Shown in pieces: positions 7,108 to 17,811 of a DNA stretch of 64,000 nt (position 1 is its first letter; every line of letters starts with the position of its first letter). The notes beneath the pieces are model-generated. The model searched no databases and was not told the origin of the DNA. It saw nothing but the letters and a program-made list of their open reading frames with translations. The position numbers and the translations under genes were made by a program. Source of the DNA: Hydrogenophaga pseudoflava NBRC 102511 (lineage in GTDB: Bacteria; Pseudomonadota; Gammaproteobacteria; Burkholderiales; Burkholderiaceae_C); the NCBI RefSeq assembly GCF_001592285.1, contig NZ_BCWQ01000018.1, positions 1 to 64,000 of the forward strand, written 5' to 3'.

Positions 7108-8247
7108 ATGTCCACCTCCGTGCTCGCCGTCGGCGCCTGGCTGAAAAACGCGGCCTGCCTCGTGCTGGACGGCCGCGCGCACTGGTCGCCGGTGCATGGC
7201 GACCTCAGCGACCCGGCGGCCTGCGACGCGCTGGAGCGCTCGGTGCAGGCGCTGGCGCGGCAGGCGGAAGCCGCCGGCGCACCGGTGCAGGCCATCGCAC
7301 ACGACCTGCACCCCGACTTCTTCAGCACCCAGCTGGCCATCGCCACCGCCGATGCGCTGGGCGTGCCGGCCATCGGCGTGCAACACCACCACGCGCACCT
7401 CGCGGCGGTGATCGCCGAACACGCCATCGATGGTCCTGTGGTCGGGCTCGCGCTGGATGGTGTGGGCCTGGGCACGGACGGCACGCCCTGGGGCGGCGAA
7501 CTGCTGTGGCTGGAGGGTGCGCAGTGGCAGCGCCTGGGCCACCTGCAGCCGCTGGCCCTGCCTGGCGGCGACCGCGCGGCGCGCGAACCCTGGCGCATGG
7601 CCGCGAGCGCGCTGCACGCGCTGGACCGGGCAGACGAGATCGTGCCGCGCTTCGCACCGGTGGTGGGCGAGGCCGTGGCGGCGGGCGTGCGCCAGATGCT
7701 GGACAAGCGCCTGAACTGCCCGCTGACCAGCAGCGCCGGCCGCTGGTTCGACGCCGCGGCGGGCGCGCTGGGCCTGTGCCACCACCAGCAGGACGAGGCG
7801 CAGGCGGCGATCGCGCTGGAACAGGCCGCGACCCGCGCCATCTCGGCGCTGCCCGATCTGCCGCCGCTGCCCGGCGTGGTGCAGCACACCGATGGCCGCA
7901 TCGACCCGCGCGCCGTGCTGGCCCAGCTGTTCGACGTCCCCGATGCCGACACCGCCGCCGCCGGCTTCCACCTGGCCCTGGCCGACGCGCTGGCCGAGGC
8001 ACTGATCGCCGCCGCGCACGGGCGCGGCGTCCACACCGCCGCGCTGGGCGGTGGTTGCTTTTTCAACCGCATCCTGCGCGAGCGCACGGTGCAGCGTCTG
8101 CAGGCCGCCGGCCTGCGGGTGTGCCAGACCGGCGACAAGGGTTGCGGCGACGCCGGGCTGGCCATCGGCCAGGCCTGGGTGGCGGCGCAGCAGCTTCAGA
8201 CATCACAGACAACATTCCCCGTTGAGGAGAGCACCCCATGTGCCTAG
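7108..8247 (+). CDS. hypF: Short HypF: carbamoyltransferase domain only
   Basis: HypF transfers a carbamoyl group to the HypE C-terminal Cys, a step in making the cyanide ligands. Complete HypF is about 750 residues (acylphosphatase, zinc fingers, YrdC-like and Kae1-like domains). This protein has 379 and begins directly in the Kae1-like part. The metal motif HHHAH is near residue 93, with LALDGVGLGTDGTPWGGELL following and ALGGGCFFNRIL near the end. Cupriavidus is known to have a shortened HypF1 of similar size alongside a complete HypF2, so this one is probably functional but may depend on another YrdC-type partner. It overlaps hypC by ten bases. Confidence 0.9.
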   Translation: MSTSVLAVGAWLKNAACLVLDGRAHWSPVHGDLSDPAACDALERSVQALARQAEAAGAPVQAIAHDLHPDFFSTQLAIATADALGVPAIGVQHHHAHLAAVIAEHAIDGPVVGLALDGVGLGTDGTPWGGELLWLEGAQWQRLGHLQPLALPGGDRAAREPWRMAASALHALDRADEIVPRFAPVVGEAVAAGVRQMLDKRLNCPLTSSAGRWFDAAAGALGLCHHQQDEAQAAIALEQAATRAISALPDLPPLPGVVQHTDGRIDPRAVLAQLFDVPDADTAAAGFHLALADALAEALIAAAHGRGVHTAALGGGCFFNRILRERTVQRLQAAGLRVCQTGDKGCGDAGLAIGQAWVAAQQLQTSQTTFPVEESTPCA

Positions 8248-8477
8248 CCATTCCCGCGCGCCTCGTCGAGAAGCGCGACCACGACCAGGCGGTGGTCGAC
8301 CTCGGCGGCATCCGCAAGCCCGTCTCCATCGCCCTGGTGCCCGAGGCCGAGGTCGGCGACTACGTGATCGTGCACGTGGGCCACGCCATCGGCCTGATCG
8401 ACCCCGAAGAGGCCGAAAAGACGCTGGCGCTGTTTGCCGAGATGCAGGCCATGACCGGCGCGGAGGTGCAGCAGTGA
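8238..8477 (+). CDS. hypC: Hydrogenase assembly chaperone HypC
   Basis: This 79-residue general HypC/HybG-family chaperone carries the Fe(CN)2CO unit between HypD and hydrogenase large subunits. The N-terminus MCLAIPARL keeps the essential Cys2, and the family motif VGDYVIVHVGHAIGLID follows. The start lies inside the end of hypF. It is the second HypC-type gene of the window, the other being hoxL. Confidence 0.95.
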   Translation: MCLAIPARLVEKRDHDQAVVDLGGIRKPVSIALVPEAEVGDYVIVHVGHAIGLIDPEEAEKTLALFAEMQAMTGAEVQQ

Positions 8478-9637
8478 AATACATCGACGAGTTCCGCGAT
8501 GGCGAACTGGCGAAACAGATCGGCCAACGCATCCGCGCCGAGGCCGACCCGCAGCGGTCCTACAGCTTCATGGAGTTCTGCGGCGGCCACACCCACGCCA
8601 TCAGCCGCTACGGCGTGCTCGAACTGCTGCCGTCCAACGTGCGCATGGTCCACGGCCCGGGCTGTCCGGTCTGCGTGCTGCCCATCGGCCGCATCGACCT
8701 GGCGATCCGCCTCGCGCTGGAGCGCGACGCCATCGTCTGCACCTACGGCGACACCATGCGCGTGCCGGCCAGCGACAGCCTCTCGCTGATCAAGGCCAAG
8801 GCGCGCGGTGGCGACATCCGCATGGTCTATTCGGCCGCCGACGCGCTGGCCATCGCGCGCGCGAACCCGCAGCGCGAGGTGGTGTTCTTCGCCATCGGCT
8901 TCGAGACCACCACGCCGCCCACTGCACTGGCCATCCGCGACGCGCAGCGCGAAGGCCTGGCCAACTTCAGCGTGCTGTGCTGCCACGTGCTCACGCCCTC
9001 GGCCATCACCCACATCCTCGAATCGCCCGAGGTGCGCCAGTTCGGCACCGTGCCCATCGACGGCTTTGTCGGTCCGGCGCACGTGAGCATCGTGATCGGC
9101 AGCCAGCCCTACGACCACTTCGCCGAGGAGTACCGCAAGCCGGTGGTCATCGCGGGCTTCGAGCCGCTGGACGTGATGCAGGCCATCCTGATGCTGGTGC
9201 GCCAGGTCAACCGCGGCGCCGCGCATGTGGAGAACGAGTTCACCCGCGCCGTCACGCCCGAGGGCAATCTGCGCGCCCAGGCCCTGGTGTCCGAGGTGTT
9301 CGAGTTGCGGCCCAGCTTCGAGTGGCGTGGCCTGGGCGAGGTGCCCTACAGCGCGCTCAAGATCCGCGAGGCCTTCGCGGCCTTCGACGCCGAGCGCCGC
9401 TTCGACCTGGCCTACCAGTCGGTGCCCGACAACAAGGCCTGCGAGTGCGGTGCCATCCTGCGCGGCGTGAAACGGCCGACGGACTGCAAGATCTTTGGCA
9501 CCGTCTGCACACCCGAGAACCCGGTCGGCTCCTGCATGGTGTCCAGCGAAGGCGCCTGCGCCGCGCACTACACCTATGGCCGCTTCCGCGACATCCCCAT
9601 CGTCGCCGCCACCGCCACCGAGGAGGTCACCCCATGA
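8474..9637 (+). CDS. hypD: Hydrogenase formation protein HypD
   Basis: This 387-residue [4Fe-4S] scaffold, with HypC, is where the Fe(CN)2CO unit is assembled. Conserved motifs are FCGGHTHAISRYG (about 34-46), HGPGCPVCVLP (about 62-72) and GFETTTPPTA. The C-terminal cysteine cluster is spread over CECGAILRGVKRPTDC, GTVCTPENPVGSC and EGACAAHY. The start is GTG 8474, chosen because it overlaps the hypC stop and gives the family N-terminus KYIDEFRD. Confidence 0.96.
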   Translation: MKYIDEFRDGELAKQIGQRIRAEADPQRSYSFMEFCGGHTHAISRYGVLELLPSNVRMVHGPGCPVCVLPIGRIDLAIRLALERDAIVCTYGDTMRVPASDSLSLIKAKARGGDIRMVYSAADALAIARANPQREVVFFAIGFETTTPPTALAIRDAQREGLANFSVLCCHVLTPSAITHILESPEVRQFGTVPIDGFVGPAHVSIVIGSQPYDHFAEEYRKPVVIAGFEPLDVMQAILMLVRQVNRGAAHVENEFTRAVTPEGNLRAQALVSEVFELRPSFEWRGLGEVPYSALKIREAFAAFDAERRFDLAYQSVPDNKACECGAILRGVKRPTDCKIFGTVCTPENPVGSCMVSSEGACAAHYTYGRFRDIPIVAATATEEVTP

Positions 9638-10746
9638 GAACCGAACACCACCAGGCCGGCGCTGGCGAGGCCCCCGCCCCCAAGCCCGTGAAGAAAAACT
9701 ACATCCGCCCGCTCGACATCAAACACGGCCGCATCGACATGGGCCACGGCGCGGGCGGCAAGGCCGCGGCGCAGCTGATCGAGGAGCTGTTCCTGGCCGC
9801 CTTCGACAACGAATTCCTGCGCCAGGGCGACGACGGCGCGGTGCTGGCGCTGCCGGCCTTCGACCCGGCCGAGGGGCGGCTGGTGATGGCGACCGACGGC
9901 CATGTGATCTCGCCGCTGTTCTTCCCCGGTGGCGACATCGGCTGCCTGTCGGTGCACGGCACGGTCAACGACGTGGCCATGTCGGGCGCGCGGCCGCTGT
10001 ACCTGAGCGCCAGCTTCATCATCGAAGAAGGCTTCCCGCTGATCGACCTGCAGCGCATCGTGCAGAGCATGGCCGCGGCAGCGCGCGAGGCCGGCGTGCC
10101 GGTGGTCACCGGCGACACCAAGGTGGTGGAGCAGGGCAAGGGAGACGGCGTGTTCATCAGCACCACCGGGGTGGGCGTGCTGCCGCCGGGCGTGTCCATC
10201 AGCGGCCGCCACGCGCGGCCGGGCGACGTGGTGCTGGTCTCGGGCAGCATCGGCGACCACGGCGTGGCCGTGCTCTCGCAGCGCGAGTCGCTGGCCTTCG
10301 AGACCACCATCGAGAGCGACACCGCCGCGCTGCACACCCTGGTGGCCGCCATGCTCGCGGCGGCACCCGGCGCGGTGCGCGTGCTGCGCGACCCCACGCG
10401 CGGTGGCCTGGCGACCACGCTCAACGAGGTCGCGCGCCAGTCGGGCGTGGGCATGCTGCTGCAGGAGGCCGCCATCCCGGTCAAGCCGCAGGTGGACGCC
10501 GCCTGCGAGCTGCTGGGCCTGGACCCGCTCTACGTGGCCAACGAGGGCAAGCTGATCGCAGTGGTCGCGCCCGAGGCGGCCGAGGCCGTGCTGGCCGCCA
10601 TGCGCGCCCACCCGCTGGGGCAGGACGCGGCCCGCATCGGCGAGGTCACCACCGACCCGCACCACTTCGTGCAGATGGCCACGCGCTTCGGCGGGCGGCG
10701 GGTGGTGGACTGGCTCAGTGGAGAGCAACTGCCGAGGATTTGTTGA
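9634..10746 (+). CDS. hypE: Hydrogenase expression/formation protein HypE
   Basis: This 370-residue member of the PurM/SelD/ThiL ATP-binding family dehydrates the C-terminal thiocarboxamide to thiocyanate for cyanide-ligand synthesis. The C-terminus ends in the diagnostic PRIC with the acceptor Cys. Nucleotide-binding motifs DMGHGAGGKAAAQLIEELF and GGDIGCLSVHGTVNDVAMSG are present. An N-terminal tail of about 25 residues rich in Pro, Ala and Lys precedes the conserved core. The start overlaps the hypD stop as ATGA. Confidence 0.96.
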   Translation: MRTEHHQAGAGEAPAPKPVKKNYIRPLDIKHGRIDMGHGAGGKAAAQLIEELFLAAFDNEFLRQGDDGAVLALPAFDPAEGRLVMATDGHVISPLFFPGGDIGCLSVHGTVNDVAMSGARPLYLSASFIIEEGFPLIDLQRIVQSMAAAAREAGVPVVTGDTKVVEQGKGDGVFISTTGVGVLPPGVSISGRHARPGDVVLVSGSIGDHGVAVLSQRESLAFETTIESDTAALHTLVAAMLAAAPGAVRVLRDPTRGGLATTLNEVARQSGVGMLLQEAAIPVKPQVDAACELLGLDPLYVANEGKLIAVVAPEAAEAVLAAMRAHPLGQDAARIGEVTTDPHHFVQMATRFGGRRVVDWLSGEQLPRIC

Positions 10747-10884
10747 CACCCCCCTGCGCCGCTGCGCGGCTTCCCCCCGCTCTGGCGCGCCTTCGGCGCT
10801 GGGCAGGGGGACGGCACCTGAGGCCCGGCGGAGCCGGTTCCTCGGTGCCCCTCGAAGGGGCACCTCGCTCGGGGCGGGGTCTGA
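10747..10884 (+). repeat. GC-rich structured repeat, family 2
   Basis: This non-coding stretch follows the hypE stop directly. It contains a perfect hairpin GGTGCCCCT (10844-10852), loop CGA, AGGGGCACC (10856-10864). Upstream is a second, bulged stem in which GGCACCTGAGG (from 10813) pairs with CCTCGGTGCC; the two stems share the GGTGCC segment and so could be alternative folds. It shares the 13-mer CGCCGCTGCGCGG and a terminal GGGGCGG with family 1 but is otherwise different, so it may be a diverged relative. It is the only sizeable gap in the hydrogenase block. Confidence 0.7.
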
Positions 10885-10911
10885 TGAAAACAAGAGACGA
10901 GGAGACGTGGG

Positions 10912-11418
10912 ATGTCGAGTCTGGTGTTTCGCAAGACCGAAAGCGGCAAGGCCGAGATCGCGCAGCGGCAGGCCGGGCTGGCGCCGGCCACGCGGCAGCT
11001 GCTGATCCTGGTCAACGGGGTGGACAGCGTGCAGGCCCTGCTGGCCAAGGGGCTGGGCGATGTGCGCGGGCACCTGGACACGCTGCTGTCGCTGCGCCTG
11101 ATCGAGCCGGTGCCTGCAGCGCCCAGGGTCGCTCCATCACCACCACCTGCCGCGGCGGCACCCGTCCCATCAACTGATCCGTCGCCCGCCCCCGTGGTCG
11201 AAGCGGACGACCCGCAGCGCCTGCTGGCCCTGCAGCGCCGCGCCTGGCAGACCTTGCAGCCGCACTTCGGCCCCGACACGCCCACCGTGGCGCAGGACCT
11301 GCTGGCCGCGCGCAGCATCGCGCAGTACCTCGCGTCGCTGGACGGCATCCAGGCCAAGCTGGCCATTTACATGGGACGCAAGCAGGCCGAGCGCGAGATC
11401 GACGCCCTGCGCCGCTGA
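10912..11418 (+). CDS. Unknown 168-residue protein within the hydrogenase cluster
   Basis: I do not recognise this protein. Residues 20-66 are predicted to be helical and resemble a winged-helix or helical-bundle segment (TRQLLILVNG...VQALLAKGLGDVRGHLDTLLSLRLIEPV). Residues about 68-98 form a Pro/Ala-rich linker. Residues 99-168 are helical with many Leu, Ala, Gln and Arg. There are no cysteines and no membrane segment. It starts 27 bases after the family 2 repeat, with GAGGAGACG ahead of the ATG, and ends 19 bases before hypX on the same strand. It is not part of the standard hyp set. A role in hydrogenase regulation or assembly is inferred only from position. Confidence 0.7.
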   Translation: MSSLVFRKTESGKAEIAQRQAGLAPATRQLLILVNGVDSVQALLAKGLGDVRGHLDTLLSLRLIEPVPAAPRVAPSPPPAAAAPVPSTDPSPAPVVEADDPQRLLALQRRAWQTLQPHFGPDTPTVAQDLLAARSIAQYLASLDGIQAKLAIYMGRKQAEREIDALRR

Positions 11419-11437
11419 ACACACGCACCACCACACC

Positions 11438-13242
11438 ATGTCCCTGCGCATCCTGCTGCTCTGCCACAGCTTCAACAGCCTCAGCCAGCGCCTGTACGCC
11501 GAGCTGCGCGCGCGCGGCCACCAGCTCAGTGTCGAGCTGGACATCGCCGACAGCGTGACCGAAGAGGCGGTGGCGATGGCCCGGCCCGACCTGGTGCTGG
11601 CGCCGTTCCTCAAGCGCCGCATCCCGGCCTCGGTCTGGCAGCGCGTGCCCTGTTTCGTGGTGCACCCCGGCCCGCCCGGCGACCAGGGGCCGAGCGCGCT
11701 GGACTGGGCGGTGCGCGACCGCCAGCCGCACTGGGGCGTGACCGTGCTGCAGGCCGACGGTGAGTTCGACGCCGGCCCGGTCTGGGCCCACGCGTCGTTC
11801 GACATGCGTCCGGCCACCAAGGGCAGCCTGTACCGGCGCGAGGTCACGCGCGCCGCGCTGCAGGCCACGCTGGCCGCGGTGGCGCGCTTCGCGGGCGGCG
11901 AGCGTGAGGCGCCCGCAGAACGATTCGCCGCCGGGCCGCCCCAAGGCGAATCAGCCCCCTCGGGGGGCAGCGACCCGCGCAGCGGCGGAGCGTGGGGGCG
12001 TGGCTGGAAGCCCTTGATGAAGCAAGCCGACCGAGCGGTGGATTGGTCGCGCGACGACACCGCGACCGTGCTGGCGAAGCTGCGCTGCGCCGATGGCCAG
12101 CCCGGTGTGCTGGACGCGCTCTGGGGCCAGTCCTGTTACCTGGGCGATGCCCACGAGGCCAGCGCCGCGACCCTGGCCGAATTCGCCGACCGCGCGCCGG
12201 GCGAACTGCTGGCGGTGCGCGACGGTGCGCTGCTGCGGCGCACGGTGGACGGTGGCGTGTGGATCGGCCAGGCCCGGCTCGCCGACCCGCCCGGCACCGC
12301 GCCGGGCCAGGGCCATTTCAAACAGGCGGCGGCCGAGCTGTTCGCCACCGAAGCGGCGGCGCTGCCGCAGCGCCCCGCGCCGCTGGTGCGGCCCGACGAC
12401 GAATGGGCCGAGCTGCGCTACACCGAACACGGCCCCGAGGGCGCGCGCGTGGGCTGCCTGAGCTTCGACTTCTGCAACGGCGCCATGGGCACCGGGCGCT
12501 GCGAGCGCCTGCGCGCCGCCCTGCTGGCAGTGCGCGAGCGGCCCACCCAGGTGCTGCTGCTCATGGGCGGCGAGGGCTTCTTCAGCAACGGCATCGACCT
12601 CAACCGCATCGAGGCCGCGGCGCACCGCCCCCGCGACAGCGCGGCCGACGAATCCTGGCGCAACATCCAGGCCATGGACGACGTGGCACTGGCCGTGCTG
12701 GAGACCACCGACCGCCTGACGGTGAGCGTGATGCGCGGCAACGCGGGCGCGGGTGGCGTGTTCCTCGCACTCGCGGCCGACCAGGTCTGGGCGCACGAGG
12801 GCGTGGTGCTCAACCCGCACTACAAGAACATGGGCAACCTCTACGGCTCGGAGTACTGGACCTACCTGCTGCCGCGCCGCCTGGGCGAGGCCGGCGCGCG
12901 CGAGCTGATGGCCGGGCGGCTGCCTCTGCTGGCCGCCGAAGCGCAGCGCATCGGCCTGATCGACATGTGTGACCCGGGGCCACGCGAAGGGTTGGAGGCC
13001 CGCGTGCTTGAACGCGCGCTGGCGCTGGCCGCCTCCTACAATCTGCCTGAGCAGTTGGCGGACAAGCAGGCCCGGCGCGCCGCCGACGAAGCACACTGTC
13101 CGCTGGCCCGATACCGCGAACAGGAACTGGCGCGCATGCACCGCAACTTCTACGGCTTCGACCCGAGCTACCACGTGGCCCGGCACCACTTCGTGCACAA
13201 GCTGCCGCACGCCTGGACACCGCGCCACCTCGCCACCCACCG

Positions 13243-13246
<4 letters not shown>
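11438..13246 (+). CDS. hypX: Hydrogenase CO-ligand synthesis protein HypX
   Basis: This 602-residue protein is known from aerobic hydrogen oxidisers to make the active-site CO from formyl-tetrahydrofolate. The N-terminal formyltransferase-like domain (1-160) contains HPGPPGDQGPSALDWA. The C-terminal crotonase-like domain (about 345-510) contains LMGGEGFFSNGIDLNRIE and GNAGAGGVFLALAADQVWAHE. Between them, residues about 162-187 are encoded by an inverted copy of the GC-rich repeat found in hypB and hoxF. The normal linker then resumes with LMKQADRAVDWSRDD. It overlaps hoxA as ATGA. Confidence 0.95.
11922..11998 (-). repeat. GC-rich structured repeat, family 1 copy B, inside hypX
   Basis: This is the reverse-complement orientation of the repeat at 7013-7090. 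The variable arms are GATTCGCC (11922-11929) and GGCGAATC (11945-11952), perfectly complementary and different from those of copies A and C. The 45-base conserved block occupies 11954-11998. It is translated in the opposite direction from the other copies and keeps the hypX frame open. Confidence 0.9.
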
Positions 13247-14699
<1,453 letters not shown>

Positions 14700-14703
<4 letters not shown>

Positions 14704-16607
14704 AACAGGGCCCCCACGCTCCGCCGCTGCGCGGGTCGCTGCCCCCCGAGGGGGCTGATCCGGCTTGGGGCGGCCCGGCGCCGGATCGCGCGTTGTCCTC
14801 ACACGTCGTCGCAGCCGACGCGGTGCTGGCGCGCTGGCACCACGACCCGCACGCGCTGGTGCAGGTGCTGCGCGAGACCCAGGCGCAGACCCACTGGCTG
14901 CCGCGCGAACTGCTGGCCCACATCGGCCGCGCGCTGGGCCTGACCCTGGCCCATGTCGAAGGCGTGGCCAGCTTCTACCGCTTCTTCCACCTGCGGCCTG
15001 TGGGCCGGGTGCGCGTGCTGTTCTCGGACAACATCACCGACCGCATGGCGGGCAGCGAGGCGCTGATGGCGAGGCTGTGCGAGCGCCTGGGCGTGAAGCC
15101 TGGAGCGGTCGATGCGCAGGGCCGCTTCAGCGTGGACCGCTGCTCCTGCACCGGCCTGTGCGACCAGGGGCCGGCCCTGCTGGTCAACCACCACCAGGTG
15201 GTGACGCGGCTGGACGCCGCGCGCGTGGACCAGCTGGCCGAGCGGCTGCTGGCCGGTGTGCCGCCCGAGGACTGGCCGGCCGACTGGTTCGCGGTGGAGG
15301 ACCACATCCGGCGCGCCGACGTGCTGCTGCAGGGCCTGCCCGCCGATGCCCCGTCGCTGCCCGCCGTGCTCGCCCGCACACCCGCCGAACTGCTGGCCGA
15401 GGTCGAACGTTCGGGCCTGCGTGGCCGCGGTGGCGCCGGTTTCCCGACCGCGCGCAAGTGGCGCGCCTGTGCCGAGGCCGATGCGCCTGACGGCCAGCGC
15501 TGCGTGGTCTGCAACGCCGACGAGGGCGAGCCCGGCACCTTCAAGGACCGCGTGCTGCTGAGCCGCCACGCCGACGAACTGTTCGACGGCATGACGCTGG
15601 CCGCGCGCGCCATCGGCGCGCAGACCGGTCTGGTCTACCTGCGCGGCGAGTACCGCTTCCTGCTGCCGCAGCTCGAAGCCGTGCTGCAGCGCCGCCGTGC
15701 GAACGGCCTGCTGGGGCGCAATGCCGGTGGTGTGGCCGGCTTTGATTTCGACATCGCCATCCACCTCGGCGCGGGCGCCTACGTCTGTGGCGAAGAGTCG
15801 GCGCTGATCGAGTCGCTGGAAGGCCAACGTGGCACGCCGCGCATCCGCCCGCCCTTCCCGGTGCAGCGCGGCTACCTCGGCCGCCCGACCGTGGTCAACA
15901 ACGTCGAGACCCTGGTGGCGGTGGCCCACATCGCGCGCCGCGGCGGCGCCTGGTGGGCCGGCCTCGGCACGCCCGAATCCACCGGCACCAAGATCCATTC
16001 GGTCTCGGGCGACTGCGAGCGCCCCGGCCTCTACGAATACCCGCTGGGCACGCCGCTGGCGCAGATCCTGGCCGACTGCGGCGCGCGGAATGCGCAGGCG
16101 GTTCAGGTGGGCGGTCCCTCGGGCAGTTGCGTGCCGGCCAGCGGTTTCCATCGCGCCATCGCCTTCGAAGACCTGCCCAGCGCCGGCGCCCTGATGGTGT
16201 TCGACCAGACCCGCGACCTGTTCGAGGTCGCGCGCCACTTCGCGCGCTTCTTTGCCCACGAAAGCTGCGGCCTGTGCACGCCGTGTCGCGTCGGCACCGA
16301 GCTGGTCGTGCGCCGGCTGGACAAGCTGGCCCACGAACGCGGGGCAGGGCGCGGCTCGGCCTTCGACATCGCCCGCCTGCAAGAGCTGGACGCGCTGCTG
16401 CACAGCGGCACACACTGCGGCCTGGGCGTCTCGGCCTGCAACCCGCTGCGCGACACCCTGGCCCACTTCGGTCAGGCCTACGCCCAGCGCAGCACGGCGG
16501 CGCAGTTCCAGCCCGGGATCGACCTGGATGCCGAGCTGTCGTCGGCGCGCCGGGCGACCGGACGGCAAGACCGGGGTGCACACCTGAACACGGAGCACGG
16601 CGCATGA
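14700..16607 (+). CDS. hoxF: NAD-reducing hydrogenase diaphorase subunit HoxF
   Basis: This 635-residue protein oxidises or reduces NAD(H) at FMN in the cytoplasmic hydrogenase. A NuoE-like N-terminal part (about 40-190) is fused to a NuoF-like part. Motifs are RGRGGAGFPTARKW (about 241, NADH), GAGAYVCGEESALIESLEG (about 357, FMN) and ESCGLCTPCRVG (about 520, [4Fe-4S]). In the NuoE part only one Cys pair remains (CTGLC); the other two ligands are replaced, as partly in Cupriavidus HoxF. The first residues after the start, about 4-30, are encoded by a GC-rich repeat (14711-14787), and family similarity begins near residue 40. The real start could therefore be a TTG or GTG just after the repeat, near 14793-14805. 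Confidence 0.93.
14711..14787 (+). repeat. GC-rich structured repeat, family 1 copy C, at the 5' end of hoxF
   Basis: The 45-base block 14711-14755 is identical to 7013-7057. The variable arms are GATCCGGC (14757-14764) and GCCGGATC (14780-14787), perfectly complementary. The repeat begins eleven bases after the annotated hoxF ATG. It either adds about 26 residues to HoxF or is 5' untranslated sequence separating hoxA from the true hoxF start. Confidence 0.9.
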
Positions 16608-17284
16608 CGACCTTCGACTTCGACGGCCAGCCCGTGCCGCTGCAGCCCGGCGACACCATCCTGCAGGCCGCCCAACGCGCTGGCCACGAGGTGCCGCATC
16701 TGTGCTGGCACGAAAGCGTCTCGGCCAGTGCGTCCTGCCGGCTGTGCACCGTGGTGGCCGATGGCCGGCCGGTGGCGGCCTGCGCCACGCCCGCGGTCGC
16801 GGGCCAGCGCGTGGAATGCCACACCGACGCCTTGAAAACGCGGCGCCTGCACCTGCTGCAGATGCTGTTCGTCGAGGGCAACCACTTCTGCCCCGGCTGC
16901 GAGAAAAGCGGCAACTGCCAGCTGCAGCACCAGGCCGAACGCGCCGGCATGACCGACCTGCACTACGAGCCGCTGCACCCCGAGCGCCCGGTGGACGCCA
17001 GCCACCCCGATGTCTGGTTCGAGCCCAACCGCTGCATCCTGTGCCAGCTCTGCGTGCGCGCCAGCGACGAGCTCGATGGCAAGCGCGTGTTCGCCATCGG
17101 CGGCCACGGCATCGGTGCGAAGCTGCTGATCGACAGTGAGAGTGGCCGGCTCGGCGACAGCCAGTTGTCGGTGGAGGACCGCGCGGCCCACATCTGCCCG
17201 GTGGGCGCGCTGCTGCCCAAGCGCGTCGGCTTTGCCCAGCCCTACGGACAGCGGACCTTCGACGATGCGGAGACGCGCGGATGA
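16604..17284 (+). CDS. hoxU: NAD-reducing hydrogenase subunit HoxU
   Basis: This 226-residue iron-sulfur subunit, related to the N-terminus of NuoG, wires HoxF to the hydrogenase module. The ligand sets are visible: a [2Fe-2S] site with C34, SCRLC and a Cys in ACATP; a His-Cys3 [4Fe-4S] site in HFCPGCEKSGNC (about 98-108); and a second [4Fe-4S] site in CILCQLC (about 145) completed by HICPVGA (about 197). It overlaps both neighbours by four bases. Confidence 0.95.
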   Translation: MTTFDFDGQPVPLQPGDTILQAAQRAGHEVPHLCWHESVSASASCRLCTVVADGRPVAACATPAVAGQRVECHTDALKTRRLHLLQMLFVEGNHFCPGCEKSGNCQLQHQAERAGMTDLHYEPLHPERPVDASHPDVWFEPNRCILCQLCVRASDELDGKRVFAIGGHGIGAKLLIDSESGRLGDSQLSVEDRAAHICPVGALLPKRVGFAQPYGQRTFDDAETRG

Positions 17285-17811
17285 ACACCGACAGCACCCC
17301 CCGCAAGTGGCGCGTGGCCACGGTCTCGCTGGCCGGTTGCTTCGGTTGCCACATGTCCTTCCTCGACATCGACGAGCGCCTGTTCGGCCTGATTGAGCAC
17401 GTCACATTCGATCGCTCGCCACTGACCGACATCAAGACCGTCGGCCCCTGCGACATCGGCCTGATCGAAGGCGGCCTGTGCAACGCCGAGAACGTCGAGG
17501 TGCTGCGCGCCTTCCGTGACCAGTGCCGGGTGCTGGTGGCCGTGGGCGCCTGCGCCATCACCGGTGGCCTGCCCGCGCTGCGCAACCACCTGGACGTGGG
17601 CGAGATGATGAAAGCCGTCTACGGCGAGGTGCCCAACGACCCCGAGCTACCGCTGCCGCTCAACCGCGTGCGGCCCATCCACGAAGTCGTGCAGATCGAC
17701 CACGCGTTGCCCGGCTGCCCGCCGCCGGCCGATGCCTTCTGGCAGCTGCTGCAGGATCTGATGGCCGGGCGCGAACCTGCATTGAAAAAAGGCCTGATCC
17801 GTTATGACTGA
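17281..17811 (+). CDS. hoxY: NAD-reducing hydrogenase small subunit HoxY
   Basis: This 176-residue protein is the small subunit of the cytoplasmic [NiFe] hydrogenase module. The proximal [4Fe-4S] ligands are visible in AGCFGCHMSFLDID (about 19), VGACAITGGLPALRN (about 89) and LPGCPPPADAF (about 144). It has no Tat signal, as expected for the soluble enzyme. The stop overlaps the hoxH start by eight bases. Confidence 0.96.
   Translation: MNTDSTPRKWRVATVSLAGCFGCHMSFLDIDERLFGLIEHVTFDRSPLTDIKTVGPCDIGLIEGGLCNAENVEVLRAFRDQCRVLVAVGACAITGGLPALRNHLDVGEMMKAVYGEVPNDPELPLPLNRVRPIHEVVQIDHALPGCPPPADAFWQLLQDLMAGREPALKKGLIRYD

Noticed and set aside
14799-17585. Very long minus-strand frame across hoxF, hoxU and hoxY
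   Set aside because: It is a shadow of well-supported hydrogenase genes. Composition is unlike a real protein and there is no ribosome-binding site.
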